From an uncultured Coxiella sp. (GTDB lineage Bacteria; Pseudomonadota; Gammaproteobacteria; Coxiellales; Coxiellaceae), in NCBI GenBank assembly GCA_902623005.1, contig CACNSC010000009.1:1-64000 (forward strand): a DNA stretch of 64,000 nucleotides, in the 5' to 3' direction. The stretch's first letter is position 1. Each line of letters starts with the position of its first letter. Shown here one piece after another: positions 30,210-39,332 of this stretch. The notes beneath the pieces were generated by a model. It did no database searches. It saw only the letters and a list, made by a program, of their open reading frames with translations, and was not told the origin of the DNA. The position numbers were made by a program, and so were the translations under genes.

Positions 30210-31037
30210 ATGGCACAGTGGGTGATCAATTGGGGTGTTGCGGGTGTAAGTGACTCTGAACGTCCCGCTGCACAGTTGGTTGAGCGAATTTTTGCGTTCA
30301 CGATACTCATCGTCCTTTTTGTCGGTTTACTTTTCTCTCAAGACACGAAATTAGAATTTGCAACGAAACAAGATATCCGTTCGATGATGGAGCTGGTTTT
30401 TCAATTGTGTGTCATTGTTGAATTCGTAACTCTACTGATTCTAACCGAAAAAAAATGGCTTTATGTGCGCAGTAATTGGATGATGCTATTCGTTATTTTT
30501 GGATTGTTGTTTACTGATATCTTTCACGTCTCGCTCTTGGTAATCCCGCTCAAATTATTACGTTTGTTAATGATAGGTGTGGTAATTATCCCAACATTTC
30601 GGGTAATGACGCGTTATTATTTTTTAAATAGTTTGCCAGCGATTTTCGCCGTGAGCTGTATTATCACTTTTTTATTCGGAGTCATTGTTAGTTTCATTGA
30701 TCCGAACATGAAGACCGGCTTTGATGGTATTTGGTGGGCGATACAAACCGTTACCACGGTTGGCTATGGCGATGTTGTACCGCAGACTTTTCTTGGCCGT
30801 ATCATAGGAATGATTTTAATGATTATTGCTGTTGGTATGTTTGTTTCAATCACATCACGGTTGTCAGCATTACTGACTGCTGATCAAAATCAGCGGCAAA
30901 ATGAACCGAGTTTTCAGCTGCGTAAAACGGAATTAGTCAGTGAGAAAGTGTTAATTAATGATATTGCTAGTTTAAGTGAACAGCTCTCTGAATTACATAA
31001 AAAAGTTGATGATCTTCAGAAAAAACTCGATCGTTAG
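30210..31037 (+). CDS. Potassium channel protein (voltage-gated-type fold)
   Basis: 275 aa from the ATG at 30210, which has AAGGA 6 bases upstream; the longer TTG frame is discarded. About six membrane helices: S1 near residues 28-45, more to about 140, then the pore loop with the selectivity filter T-T-V-G-Y-G-D at 182-188 and a final inner helix (GRIIGMILMIIAVGMFVSI). The fourth helix region has spaced basic residues (LKLLRLLMIGV, FRVMTRYYF), a weak voltage-sensor pattern. The C-terminal 55 residues form a heptad coiled coil (ISELSEQ-type L/I spacing) likely to hold the tetramer together. It likely controls K+ efflux and membrane potential. Confidence 0.88.
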   Translation: MAQWVINWGVAGVSDSERPAAQLVERIFAFTILIVLFVGLLFSQDTKLEFATKQDIRSMMELVFQLCVIVEFVTLLILTEKKWLYVRSNWMMLFVIFGLLFTDIFHVSLLVIPLKLLRLLMIGVVIIPTFRVMTRYYFLNSLPAIFAVSCIITFLFGVIVSFIDPNMKTGFDGIWWAIQTVTTVGYGDVVPQTFLGRIIGMILMIIAVGMFVSITSRLSALLTADQNQRQNEPSFQLRKTELVSEKVLINDIASLSEQLSELHKKVDDLQKKLDR

Positions 31038-31045
31038 TTGATATT

Positions 31046-31636
31046 TTATCGCACCAATGCCAAGAATTCACGGCGGGTAATTTCATTGCTTTTAAATAAG
31101 CCCAACATTTTTGAAGATGTCATAGTGGCTTGTTGTTTCTCAACACCGCGCATCATCATGCATAAGTGTTGTGACTCCATAACAACACCGACACCTCTTG
31201 CGCCTGTGATATCGGCAATGGTGTTGGCGATGTCTTCAGTGAGTTGTTCTTGGATTTGAAATCGACGAGCGTAATGCTCAACAATTCTTGCAAATTTTGA
31301 TAATCCTAATACTTTACCCTGCGGAATATATGCAATGTGGCATTTACCGATGAAGGGCAAAAGGTGGTGCTCACACAATGAGAAAAACTCGATATCTTTG
31401 ACGATCACCATTTCGTCCATGTCAGAGCTGAATAACGCGCCGTTAACAATGGATTCCAAGTTTTCGTGGTAGCCCTTAGTTAAAAACTTTAGGGCCTCCA
31501 ATGCGCGTTTTGGTGTTCCAGTCATGCCCTCACGATCAGGGTTGTCACCGAGATCGGCAATCAACTGCTTAATAGCAAGTTCGTGGTCACTGGCACAGGA
31601 TTCTTGTTTGTTTGATAGTTGATTAGTAATAGTCAT
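31046..31636 (-). CDS. folE: GTP cyclohydrolase I
   Basis: 196 aa from the ATG at 31636; an extended TTG frame reaches 31696 but adds atypical residues. FolE converts GTP to dihydroneopterin triphosphate, the first step of folate synthesis. The zinc ligands are visible in [10 protein letters not shown] and QHLCMMMRG; the [20 protein letters not shown] and [12 protein letters not shown] motifs line the active site. It has the type IA zinc pattern. It converges on the K+ channel gene with 8 bp between. No strong ribosome-binding site is evident, so the start is the less certain part. Confidence 0.95.
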   Translation of the reverse strand: MTITNQLSNKQESCASDHELAIKQLIADLGDNPDREGMTGTPKRALEALKFLTKGYHENLESIVNGALFSSDMDEMVIVKDIEFFSLCEHHLLPFIGKCHIAYIPQGKVLGLSKFARIVEHYARRFQIQEQLTEDIANTIADITGARGVGVVMESQHLCMMMRGVEKQQATMTSSKMLGLFKSNEITRREFLALVR

Positions 31637-31791
31637 GACAGGTAAAGCGAAGGTTTTGAAGGCTTCGTATTTTTCATTATGTAGTGAATATGTCAAGTTT
31701 TTATCGCTTGGTTGGCGACGTTGTAGTGGTCTGATGCGCTATTAAAAAAGAAAATCGGTGGAAAATACGCGAACACGTCGATGATGGGTCG

Positions 31792-33321
31792 TCAGTGGGC
31801 GACAGGACCGGCACTGTTGAGATCAACGTGTTTGGTGAGTAGCGCTAGTGGAATCACACACAGGAAAGCGATAGCAACGCAGTGATAGGCGTCGATATAG
31901 GCTTGCAAGGAGGATTGTTGTAAGAGCGTTGTTTGCAGCTGTGACAGGGTAGAAGGATCTTGCAGACTCAGGTTTTGCTGTTGTGACCATTGTTGTACAT
32001 TAGGATTAAACTGACTAAAAGAACCGCTCATTTGATTCCAATTGATTTGGGAAAGTCGACTCACCAGCGTGCTCAATACAGAGATACCGATTGAGGTACC
32101 TAACATACGTCCATAGCTAAATAGTCCAGAGCCGTCGGTGATGTCGCTGGTTTTAAGAGTAGCTAGTGCGAAGGTTGACAGCGGCACCATCAGCAGTCCC
32201 AGGCCAAAGCCAAAGGGTAGATTATCTCTCATCACTACAGTGAAAGAAGCACCCAGGGAGATATGTGCCAACATGGTCGCGCCAGCACTCATACTGACTA
32301 AACCGATACAAATGATATATTTTGCACTCACGCGTTTCATCGCTGCAGCACTGATTGCCATTGCGATGGCGCTAAAAATACCCATCGGTGCCAAAGCTAA
32401 GCCGGCATGGATGGCATCGTAATTGAACAGAGTTTGTAACATGATGGGTTGTAGCGTAAGAGTGCCAAAAATACTACCGGCAAAGATAGCAAAGATTAGC
32501 GTACACAATACGAAGTTACGGTCACGGAAGAGGCGTAATTTTACTGCAGGCTCAGGTGCTTTGAGGCTGTGGGCAATGAAAAAAGTCAAACCAACAAGAC
32601 ACAGTGCTAACAGTGCAACAATCAATGGCGACTGCAGCCAATCCAAAGTGTTACCTTGATCAAGAAATAATTGCAAACAGCCAATACCCAGTATCATAAA
32701 ACCGATACCCTCCCAGTCAAAATGGCGAGGTTTTGGGGGTGTTTTTTCGATGAATACCCAGGCCATGACTACGCCAATAAGGCAAAATGGAACATTCATG
32801 TAAAAAATCCAACGCCAGGTAGTAAAGGCAACAATGTAGCCGCCCAGAGTTGGCCCCATGACTGGTGCAACCATGATGCCTATGCCCCAAATGGCCATCG
32901 CTTTACCTTGTTGATTGAGCGGAAAGCTTTGACGCAAGATCGATTGCGACAATGGAATGAGGGCTGCACCAAAAGCACCCTGCAGCAATCGAAAAATCAC
33001 CATACTGCTTAAACTACTGGTGAGACCACACAAACACGAAAATGTCAGAAAACCGATGATATTGGTAATGAGCAGTTGCTTCATGCCAATACGGTCACTT
33101 AAAAACCCCGTGAGCGGAATCATGATGGCCGAAGCAACAACATAGGAAGTTAATATCCAAGTGATTTGATCAGCATTCGCGCCCAATGTTGCCATCATGT
33201 CGGTCAGTGCTACGTTGACTACGGTGCTATCCAGTACCTCCAAAATTGCAATCAGCATTACCGTGACCACAATCACCCAAGCACGCGCACTGATAGTCTG
33301 TGTGGCTTCAACCTGACTCAT
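31792..33321 (-). CDS. emrB: EmrB/QacA-family (DHA2) multidrug efflux permease
   Basis: 509 aa from the ATG at 33321, which overlaps the stop of the upstream adaptor gene (ATGA). Fourteen predicted membrane helices. Marks are LDSTVVNVALTDM in helix 1, GFLSDRIGMKQLL (MFS motif A), LLQGAFGAALIPLSQSIL and the DHA2 motif C (VMGPTLGGYI). It works with the preceding membrane-fusion protein to export hydrophobic compounds through an outer-membrane channel; no such channel gene is here. The C-terminal periplasmic loop is Gln/Ser-rich. Confidence 0.92.
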   Translation of the reverse strand: MSQVEATQTISARAWVIVVTVMLIAILEVLDSTVVNVALTDMMATLGANADQITWILTSYVVASAIMIPLTGFLSDRIGMKQLLITNIIGFLTFSCLCGLTSSLSSMVIFRLLQGAFGAALIPLSQSILRQSFPLNQQGKAMAIWGIGIMVAPVMGPTLGGYIVAFTTWRWIFYMNVPFCLIGVVMAWVFIEKTPPKPRHFDWEGIGFMILGIGCLQLFLDQGNTLDWLQSPLIVALLALCLVGLTFFIAHSLKAPEPAVKLRLFRDRNFVLCTLIFAIFAGSIFGTLTLQPIMLQTLFNYDAIHAGLALAPMGIFSAIAMAISAAAMKRVSAKYIICIGLVSMSAGATMLAHISLGASFTVVMRDNLPFGFGLGLLMVPLSTFALATLKTSDITDGSGLFSYGRMLGTSIGISVLSTLVSRLSQINWNQMSGSFSQFNPNVQQWSQQQNLSLQDPSTLSQLQTTLLQQSSLQAYIDAYHCVAIAFLCVIPLALLTKHVDLNSAGPVAH

Positions 33322-34316
33322 GACTGGGATTGCGTAGCATTCACTGTCACGTTGGCACTGGCACCGAGTCGTAACGGGAATGGCGACTGATCTTGGGAAA
33401 TCAATATTTTGACGGGAAAGCGTTGCGTTACTTTGACCCAATTACCACTGGCATTTTCCGGTGGTAGTAAGGAAAAACTATTTCCAGTACCAATGCTGAT
33501 ACTTTCAACTATGCCGGTAAATGGATGATGCGGGTAAAGGTCAGTGGTGATGGTTGCGGTTTGTCCCGCGCGGATATGTTCGATTTGGGTTTCCTTATAA
33601 TTGGCATTGACCCACCAGTGTTGGGTATCAACTAAGGCAAAAATGGTATTGTATGCCGTTAACTGATCACCAGGTCGAGTACTGAAGTTAGCAATGTATC
33701 CATCACATGGTGCTGTAATTTTGGTGTACTTTAAATTAAGTTTAGCTGTGGCGAGATCAGCTTTGGCCGCTTGGATCGCTGCATTTTGCTCACCAGCATC
33801 GCCCAATTGTTGTTTTGCGGCGGCTAATTTACTCTTCGCCTGGGCTAATGCTGCTTGGCTAACGGAAAGATCGCTGGTAGCTTGGTCGCCTTGAGCGGGA
33901 GCTGCCAGTTTACGTTTGACCAAGCTTAAAATGCGCTGTGTATTTTTTTCAGTATTAGTGAGAACCGCTTTTGCTTGATCAACGTCGGCTTGAGCCGACT
34001 TAATGTCTGAATTTTCTGATGCGATTTCTTGTTCGGTATTCTTCAAGTTAGCCTGGGCTTTTTGTAATGCAATGGCAAAGGGCTTTGGATCAATCTCAAT
34101 CAACAGTTGACCTGCTTTAACCGCTTGATGATTGTTAATCAACACCTGTTTAACTGAGCCATCGATCTGCGGTGCAATATGAATCACATGCGCCTGCACG
34201 TACGCATCATTGGTGCTGGGATGGTAGGCTTTGTAGTGGTAATAGAAGTAACCCACTGTGCCTAATACCAGGCAGATTAAAAGTGCGATCAGTGGTTTGT
34301 AAGTCAGTTTTGGCAT
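33318..34316 (-). CDS. emrA: HlyD/EmrA-family membrane fusion protein
   Basis: 332 aa periplasmic adaptor. One N-terminal anchor helix (residues 8-25), then the biotinyl-lipoyl half (VHIAPQIDGSVKQVLINNHQAV), a long Ala/Gln/Lys coiled-coil hairpin (about 75-185), the second lipoyl half with APCDGYIANFSTRPGDQL, and a C-terminal beta barrel (GASANVTVN). Translationally coupled to emrB. The upstream 150 bp are shared with the divergent holD gene. No marR-type regulator is adjacent. Confidence 0.92.
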   Translation of the reverse strand: MPKLTYKPLIALLICLVLGTVGYFYYHYKAYHPSTNDAYVQAHVIHIAPQIDGSVKQVLINNHQAVKAGQLLIEIDPKPFAIALQKAQANLKNTEQEIASENSDIKSAQADVDQAKAVLTNTEKNTQRILSLVKRKLAAPAQGDQATSDLSVSQAALAQAKSKLAAAKQQLGDAGEQNAAIQAAKADLATAKLNLKYTKITAPCDGYIANFSTRPGDQLTAYNTIFALVDTQHWWVNANYKETQIEHIRAGQTATITTDLYPHHPFTGIVESISIGTGNSFSLLPPENASGNWVKVTQRFPVKILISQDQSPFPLRLGASANVTVNATQSQS

Positions 34317-34469
34317 GAGTGTGGTTTATTTGGTCAAACTTAGGTGCAATATAGCACAATCCAGTGATTAGACCTATGTTTGTATAGTATTCTTCACAGT
34401 GTCTTGATCTAGACATCGTTGATTCCATGCCGTTACAATGCGAGGCTATTTTGTCAGGAGCGCCAATCC

Positions 34470-34949
34470 GTGGAGCCACATCAAAAAGCCGTGCTTGCCG
34501 AGCTAGAAATCGATCTCTATCGTTTGAATACCGACGAAACTCATGTATCAGAGTCTGAGGCAACGTTGTCTGTCCATTATTCTCGTTGTCAGTCTGGCGG
34601 GGTGGATTGGCTTTGGGTATTTGATCCAGCAACCAATAGCGCTTCAGCACAACAGCTTTTGGATAAGATTATTCTTGCTGTGAAGCATCGAGTACACAAG
34701 CAAGAGTCGTTGACTGTATCAACACTGATGACACTTCAGTCCGCTGTTATGGTGTGTTTGGGTGAGACATTGCTTGCGCAGCAGTTACCAGAGGCAGCTT
34801 GTACGATTGGTTGGCGCGGGCAACTGCAGACAGGTTCGCACGTCCTTATAACGCACGCATTGGGTGACATGCTAGCAAATCCCTCGACGAAGAAGGTGGT
34901 TTGGCGCGATCTGCAAAAGTTGCAAGCCGATCTTACGACGCCGCGGTAA
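34470..34949 (+). CDS. holD: DNA polymerase III psi subunit (HolD-like)
   Basis: 159 aa starting at a GTG (34470) with AGGAG 9 bases upstream; the longer frame adds unsupported residues. HolD (psi) bridges the clamp loader to chi and SSB. The call rests on three things: position immediately before rimI, as in E. coli; an N-terminus QKAVLAELEIDLYRL resembling the psi start (LQQLGITQW); and a C-terminal block HALGDMLANPSTKKVVWRDL that closely parallels the psi segment PALTDLRANPTARAALWQQI. Psi diverges fast and is often left as hypothetical, so this is worth recording. It ends 6 bp before rimI. Confidence 0.75.
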   Translation: MEPHQKAVLAELEIDLYRLNTDETHVSESEATLSVHYSRCQSGGVDWLWVFDPATNSASAQQLLDKIILAVKHRVHKQESLTVSTLMTLQSAVMVCLGETLLAQQLPEAACTIGWRGQLQTGSHVLITHALGDMLANPSTKKVVWRDLQKLQADLTTPR

Positions 34950-34955
34950 TTGGTA

Positions 34956-35432
34956 ATGATCGATCATACAAATTTTACGATTCGATTGATGCAGCCTCGC
35001 GATGTTGCTACGGTTGCCGAAATTGCGCGTGCAACCATGCCTCATAGTTGGTCTAGGGCGGTATTCATGGATTGCCTTGAGGGTGATTACCACGCTTGGG
35101 TGATGCAGCACGGAAAGCTGGATGTTGCCAGTGCGATTGTCGGTTTTGTGGTTGTGCTAGTGCAAATGGAAGAAGGTCAGTTGCTCAAGCTTGCGGTGCG
35201 TCAGCGATATCATCGCCAGGGTTTGGGTAAACGCTTGTTGGCACACGCTATGACGTTTATGCAGCAGCAAGCGGTCAATAAAGTGTTTTTAGAAGTTCGT
35301 GCGTCTAATCACGATGCTATTGCATTTTATCAATCTATGCAGTTTGACACAGTGGCCAAGCGTAAAAACTATTATCCATTGGGTCAGCAGCGTGAAGATG
35401 CTGTGGTGATGCAATGGCAACCATCAAGTTAA
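34956..35432 (+). CDS. rimI: Ribosomal-protein-alanine N-acetyltransferase RimI
   Basis: 158 aa from the ATG at 34956. A GNAT-fold enzyme that acetylates the N-terminal alanine of ribosomal protein S18. Marks are IRLMQPRDVATVAEI at the start, HSWSRAVFMDCLEGDYHAWV, the acetyl-CoA loop VRQRYHRQGLGKRLL, FLEVRASNHDAIAFYQSMQF and KRKNYYPLGQQREDAVVM. It follows holD as in enterobacteria. Specificity for S18 is inferred from motif and context. Confidence 0.93.
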   Translation: MIDHTNFTIRLMQPRDVATVAEIARATMPHSWSRAVFMDCLEGDYHAWVMQHGKLDVASAIVGFVVVLVQMEEGQLLKLAVRQRYHRQGLGKRLLAHAMTFMQQQAVNKVFLEVRASNHDAIAFYQSMQFDTVAKRKNYYPLGQQREDAVVMQWQPSS

Positions 35433-35472
35433 TGCTATTTTCGTAACGGTAACGTTATAAAAGTGAGAAACA

Positions 35473-36507
35473 ATGATTCAATTAGAAAATATTCAAAAAT
35501 CTTATCAGCATCGCGGTCAAGTGAATATGATCCTCAACGCAGTGTCATTACATGTTAATCGAGGAGAGATTTACTGCGTGATAGGAAAAAGTGGTGCAGG
35601 GAAAAGTACCTTATTACGTTGTGTTAATCGATTAATTGCAACTGATTATGGCAGTATCACTATCGATGAGATTAATGTGAATGAATTATCGACCGCGGCA
35701 CTGAGAGAGTTTCGCAAGCGTATTGGTGTGATCTTTCAGCAATTTAATTTATTACAATCTCGAACAGTATGGGGCAACATTGCACTGCCTTTGCAGCTAC
35801 TGGGCCATTCATCACAAGCAATTGACGCTAAAGTTTCTGAGTTATTGACACTCGTGGATTTAGAACAGCAGCGGGATAAAACGCCGGCTCAACTTAGTGG
35901 TGGTCAAAAACAGCGGGTTGCGATTGCACGCGCTTTGGCAACTGAGCCTGACGTTTTACTATGCGATGAGCCAACATCAGCTCTAGATCCTGAGTCAACA
36001 CAGTCTATTGTTGATTTACTAAAGCGCATTAATCGTGAAATGAAGCTCACGTTATTGTGGATCACTCACGAAATGGATGTGGTGAAGTCCGTTGCTGACC
36101 GAGTGGGTGTGATGCACGACGGAGCATTGGTTGAAGAGGGTACCGTTGAGGAGTTGTTTGTGAATCCGCAAGCCACTATTACCCGACGTCTAACTCGTTC
36201 CTCGTTACACGCCGAGTTACCCGAGATTGTTAAGACGACATTACAAGCAGATGAAGCACCTGGTTTATCGTTAGTGGCAAGACTGTTATTCACCGGAGAG
36301 GCAACGCAACAGCCGGTGCTGGATCAATTGCACGATGCCCATAAAATTACTGTCAATATCTTGCAAGCCAATTTGGATCATGTGGGTCATGCTGTGGTTG
36401 GTTTTGTGTTATGTCAGTTGAAAGGTGATGCTAAGCGGGTCCAGCGGGCATTAACTGCCTTACGAGAGCGTGGGGTCACGGTTGAGGAGATTGGTTATGC
36501 TCAGTAG
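35473..36507 (+). CDS. metN: Methionine ABC transporter ATP-binding protein MetN
   Basis: 344 aa. P-loop GKSGAGKST at residues 38-46, signature LSGGQKQR near 141, Walker B VLLCDEPTSALDP, and the H-loop ITHEMDVVKSV. After about residue 265 comes the C-terminal NIL domain (LSLVARLLFTGEATQQPVLDQL) that senses methionine and switches transport off in MetN. The next gene starts within the last 11 bases, so the two form one operon. No S-box or other riboswitch is seen in the 40-bp upstream gap. Confidence 0.95.
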   Translation: MIQLENIQKSYQHRGQVNMILNAVSLHVNRGEIYCVIGKSGAGKSTLLRCVNRLIATDYGSITIDEINVNELSTAALREFRKRIGVIFQQFNLLQSRTVWGNIALPLQLLGHSSQAIDAKVSELLTLVDLEQQRDKTPAQLSGGQKQRVAIARALATEPDVLLCDEPTSALDPESTQSIVDLLKRINREMKLTLLWITHEMDVVKSVADRVGVMHDGALVEEGTVEELFVNPQATITRRLTRSSLHAELPEIVKTTLQADEAPGLSLVARLLFTGEATQQPVLDQLHDAHKITVNILQANLDHVGHAVVGFVLCQLKGDAKRVQRALTALRERGVTVEEIGYAQ

Positions 36508-37945
36508 TTCTATTGTTTCAATGTTAGTGTTTGCGACATGGCAAACGGTGTTGATGGTGTTAGTCTCCAGTATTCTTGGTATTGGTTGCGGTTTATTGGT
36601 CGGTATTGTGTTGTTTCAATGGCGTCATCGCGAATTAATTTACCGTCCGCAGTATTACCGCATTTTGGCTTTTGTTGTGAACGTGGTTCGATCTGTACCT
36701 TTTATCATCTTGTTGATTGGTATTATTCCGTTTACACGTTGGGTAGTAGGAAGCTCTATTGGTACAGCAGCCGCGATTGTGCCATTGGTTGTGGCGGCAA
36801 TACCTTTCTATGCACGTATCGCAGAGTCAGCGTTTGAAGAGGTTCCTACAGGCTTAATTGAAACTGCTCATGCCATGGGGGCGACGCATCGGCAATTCAT
36901 TTTGCGGTTTTTGTTACCCGAAGCATTACCAGCATTAATTAAAGGTGCCACACTCACGGTGATTGGCTTAATTGGATATTCAGCAATGGCAGGTGCTGTT
37001 GGTGGTGGTGGCTTGGGTGAGTTAGCCATCAACTACGGCTATCAACGTTTCAATGTCTTAGTCATGTTAGAGACGGTAGTAATATTGGTCATTATTGTAC
37101 AATTGATTCAATGGTGGGGGGATCGCTGTGCGCGCACCCGTCGGGTATTGTCGACTGCCATAGCCAGTTTCTTAGTATTGTTTGTTGGTATGCTTGTATC
37201 AGTTTCTGGTAGTCACAGCAGAGAGGCAACGCTTCGTGTTGGCGTCATTTCAGGTCCAATGCAGGAAGTTATGGCAGTAGCAAAAAAAGTTGCTCAGCGT
37301 GACTATCATTTACGCATTAAAGTTATTGCGTTTGATGATTATATCTTACCGAATACAGCATTAGCCGATGGCGAGATTGATGCGAATATTTTTCAACATA
37401 TTCCGTACCTAAACACACAAATTCAAGCACGTAATTATTCTTTGACGCCGCTGGCAAAATTATTTATTTACCCGATGGGATATTTCTCGGTGAAAATCAC
37501 TCAGCTGGATCAACTTAAAACCGGAAGTAAAATTGCGATTCCTAACGATCCAAGTAATCAAGGGCGCGCGTTATTATTGTTACAGTCGAGTGGTTTAATC
37601 AGCTTGCGCCCTGGGGTTGGTTTACTTGCGACGCCGCGAGATATCATAAGAAATCCTAAGCAGTTACATTTTGTTGAAATGCCTGCGGCTCAATGTCCGA
37701 GGGCATTGCCTGATGTTGCGATGGCAGCGTTAACGAATGATTTCGTTGTGCCAGCAGGATTTACTTTGCATCAAGCATTATTGCATGAGCAGTCGGACGC
37801 GCCTTATGCCAATGTCATTGTTGTTCAGAGCGATCGACAAGATGAAGTCGTGTTGCAGACGCTCACTAAGGTCATGCACTCACAGGCTGTCATTGACAAA
37901 ACCATGCAGTTATTTCCAGATGGTGCAGCCATTGTTGCTTGGTAG
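36497..37945 (+). CDS. metI: MetI-MetQ fusion: methionine ABC permease joined to substrate-binding protein
   Basis: 482 aa starting at the ATG at 36497 (GAGGAGA upstream, inside metN). Residues 1 to about 215 are a MetI permease: several helices, VRSVPFIILLIGIIPFTRW, the EAA-type loop ETAHAMGATHRQFILRFLLP (about 121-140) that docks on MetN, and GAVGGGGLGELAINYGYQR. A further hydrophobic helix (about 219-239) leads straight into a complete MetQ/NlpA-type binding domain, seen from ATLRVGVISGPMQEVM, HIPYLNTQI, KIAIPNDPSNQGRALLLLQ and ALTNDFVVPAG onward. The usual lipobox Cys is absent: the helix replaces the lipid anchor. One continuous frame, so not a sequencing split. Function: methionine uptake with a tethered receptor. 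Confidence 0.92.
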   Translation: MLSSSIVSMLVFATWQTVLMVLVSSILGIGCGLLVGIVLFQWRHRELIYRPQYYRILAFVVNVVRSVPFIILLIGIIPFTRWVVGSSIGTAAAIVPLVVAAIPFYARIAESAFEEVPTGLIETAHAMGATHRQFILRFLLPEALPALIKGATLTVIGLIGYSAMAGAVGGGGLGELAINYGYQRFNVLVMLETVVILVIIVQLIQWWGDRCARTRRVLSTAIASFLVLFVGMLVSVSGSHSREATLRVGVISGPMQEVMAVAKKVAQRDYHLRIKVIAFDDYILPNTALADGEIDANIFQHIPYLNTQIQARNYSLTPLAKLFIYPMGYFSVKITQLDQLKTGSKIAIPNDPSNQGRALLLLQSSGLISLRPGVGLLATPRDIIRNPKQLHFVEMPAAQCPRALPDVAMAALTNDFVVPAGFTLHQALLHEQSDAPYANVIVVQSDRQDEVVLQTLTKVMHSQAVIDKTMQLFPDGAAIVAW

Positions 37946-37960
37946 TCTTTGGAAATATTA

Positions 37961-38746
37961 TTAGATAGGTTTGGGACTGGGTATTGATGTTTGATTTTCT
38001 GTACTTGCCGGGCTGTTCTCTGGGTTTGTTTCTTTTTGCTTTAGAAACTTCTCAAATATTCGAGATTCTGCTTCGTCGTTATCCCTAAGTTTAGGTTCGG
38101 GCGTTGGAATCTGATGATGATCACGGATGGCTTGGTCAGAGGGTGATTCTGGATTGGTTTTATTTCCCGGGAGTAACTCTGATTGTAAAGTTTTGTTCTG
38201 ATCTAAAGTTGGCTCGAGAGGCTGTCCGGCTGCTATTTCAGGTGTGGGCTCAGTGGCTTGCTGATCCAACAAATACTCGATTTCTTCGGCAATGATGAGT
38301 TCTTCTTCGGCGAGCCGGTGATCTATTATGTAGTCTCTCATCGCAAGTTTTTTATCTTCTTTGTCGTTTTCCATCGCAAGTTTTTTATCTATTTTTTCAT
38401 CAATAGCATGTTGTTCATTGATATTTTTTTTCACACTGTATTGAGTTAATTCTTGTTCACTATCTCCGATATTAATTTCAAAATTATGTTGTTTTTGTTC
38501 GTTGCTTAGTCGCGGATGATTGGCGCAAAGGTTATCGTACTCTCTACCCATTAGCACGGCTTGCGCCTGTGGAGTCAGGTCTGTAAGCCTTAGATTTAGG
38601 TCCTTAAACTTTGGTTTTTTTTGAAGATGTGTACTTATCATCTCAAGACGATTATTTACATTAGTCTGCAGATGACCGATGAAATTTTTCCGTCTCCAGG
38701 CCTGAGCATCGTTGGTTGTAGGATCAGATTTCTGTGTAGCACTCAT
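37961..38746 (-). CDS. Highly charged coiled-coil hypothetical protein
   Basis: 261 aa, not recognised; no signal peptide or membrane helix. The N-terminal 70 residues look folded (LEMISTHLQKKPKFKDLNLRL, then TPQAQAVLMGREYDNL). The middle has heptad-like Lys/Glu helices with a local duplication: DKKLAM occurs twice, 11 residues apart, matched by an 18-bp DNA repeat (38339 and 38372). The C-terminal third is Pro/Glu/Asn/Ser-rich and disordered. Such a layout (small N-domain, coiled coil, disordered tail) is common among secreted effectors of intracellular bacteria, but nothing here proves secretion. The ribosome-binding site is weak. Converges on metI-metQ with a 15-bp gap. Confidence 0.65.
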   Translation of the reverse strand: MSATQKSDPTTNDAQAWRRKNFIGHLQTNVNNRLEMISTHLQKKPKFKDLNLRLTDLTPQAQAVLMGREYDNLCANHPRLSNEQKQHNFEINIGDSEQELTQYSVKKNINEQHAIDEKIDKKLAMENDKEDKKLAMRDYIIDHRLAEEELIIAEEIEYLLDQQATEPTPEIAAGQPLEPTLDQNKTLQSELLPGNKTNPESPSDQAIRDHHQIPTPEPKLRDNDEAESRIFEKFLKQKETNPENSPASTENQTSIPSPKPI

Positions 38747-38876
38747 GATGGTAATTTCGCATAGTCTAGTGATATTTGAGGTTAGTTTACCAGCAGAAGC
38801 TTAAGATAATGTTAAAAAACATAAAAAATAAAAAACACAACGGTCTGTTTTTAATGATATTTTTTTGTTTTAGGCA

Positions 38877-39332
38877 TTAGCCAGTAACAAATTGTGCTGA
38901 GCAGGTGGCAATTAAGCGGTTTTGATCGTCACGGCAGCGCGATTCTACCACGGTCAGTCGTCTGCCTGATCTTAACGTTTCAGATTCAATATCAAAATAT
39001 TGGCCTGTGCCGGGTCTTAGGTAATTGACTTGCAGGTTAGTGGTGGAGATGTCGGTGATCAGTGCGGTCATCGTCTCCAGAGTTAATTCAGATTGTTTAT
39101 TGAAAACACTGAGCGAGGCACACAGACCTGCACTTGCATCCAATGCAGCTGCAAGGTAACCGCCATGGATGATATGGGTGTAAGGGTTGCCAATCAGTTG
39201 GTCAGACATAATGACACGTGTTGTGAGTTTATCGATGTGTTGGGATTGCAGTGACAAGTTAAGATCACGGTGTAAATGCACGTCGAGGTACTGCTTAATG
39301 TATTGAGATTGCAGTGATTCGTTGGTGCTCAT
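38877..39332 (-). CDS. PaaI-type hotdog-fold thioesterase
   Basis: 151 aa from the ATG at 39332, preceded by GGAGAG 6 bases upstream. The hotdog core is visible: NPYTHIIHGGYLAAALDASAGLCA contains the HGG-x5-A-D/S helix, and TTNLQVNYLRPGTG and SGRRLTVVESRCRDDQNRLIAT are the two central strands. It probably hydrolyses acyl-CoA thioesters; substrate unknown. The stop of trmL overlaps its start (ATGA), so the two are co-translated. Confidence 0.82.
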   Translation of the reverse strand: MSTNESLQSQYIKQYLDVHLHRDLNLSLQSQHIDKLTTRVIMSDQLIGNPYTHIIHGGYLAAALDASAGLCASLSVFNKQSELTLETMTALITDISTTNLQVNYLRPGTGQYFDIESETLRSGRRLTVVESRCRDDQNRLIATCSAQFVTG

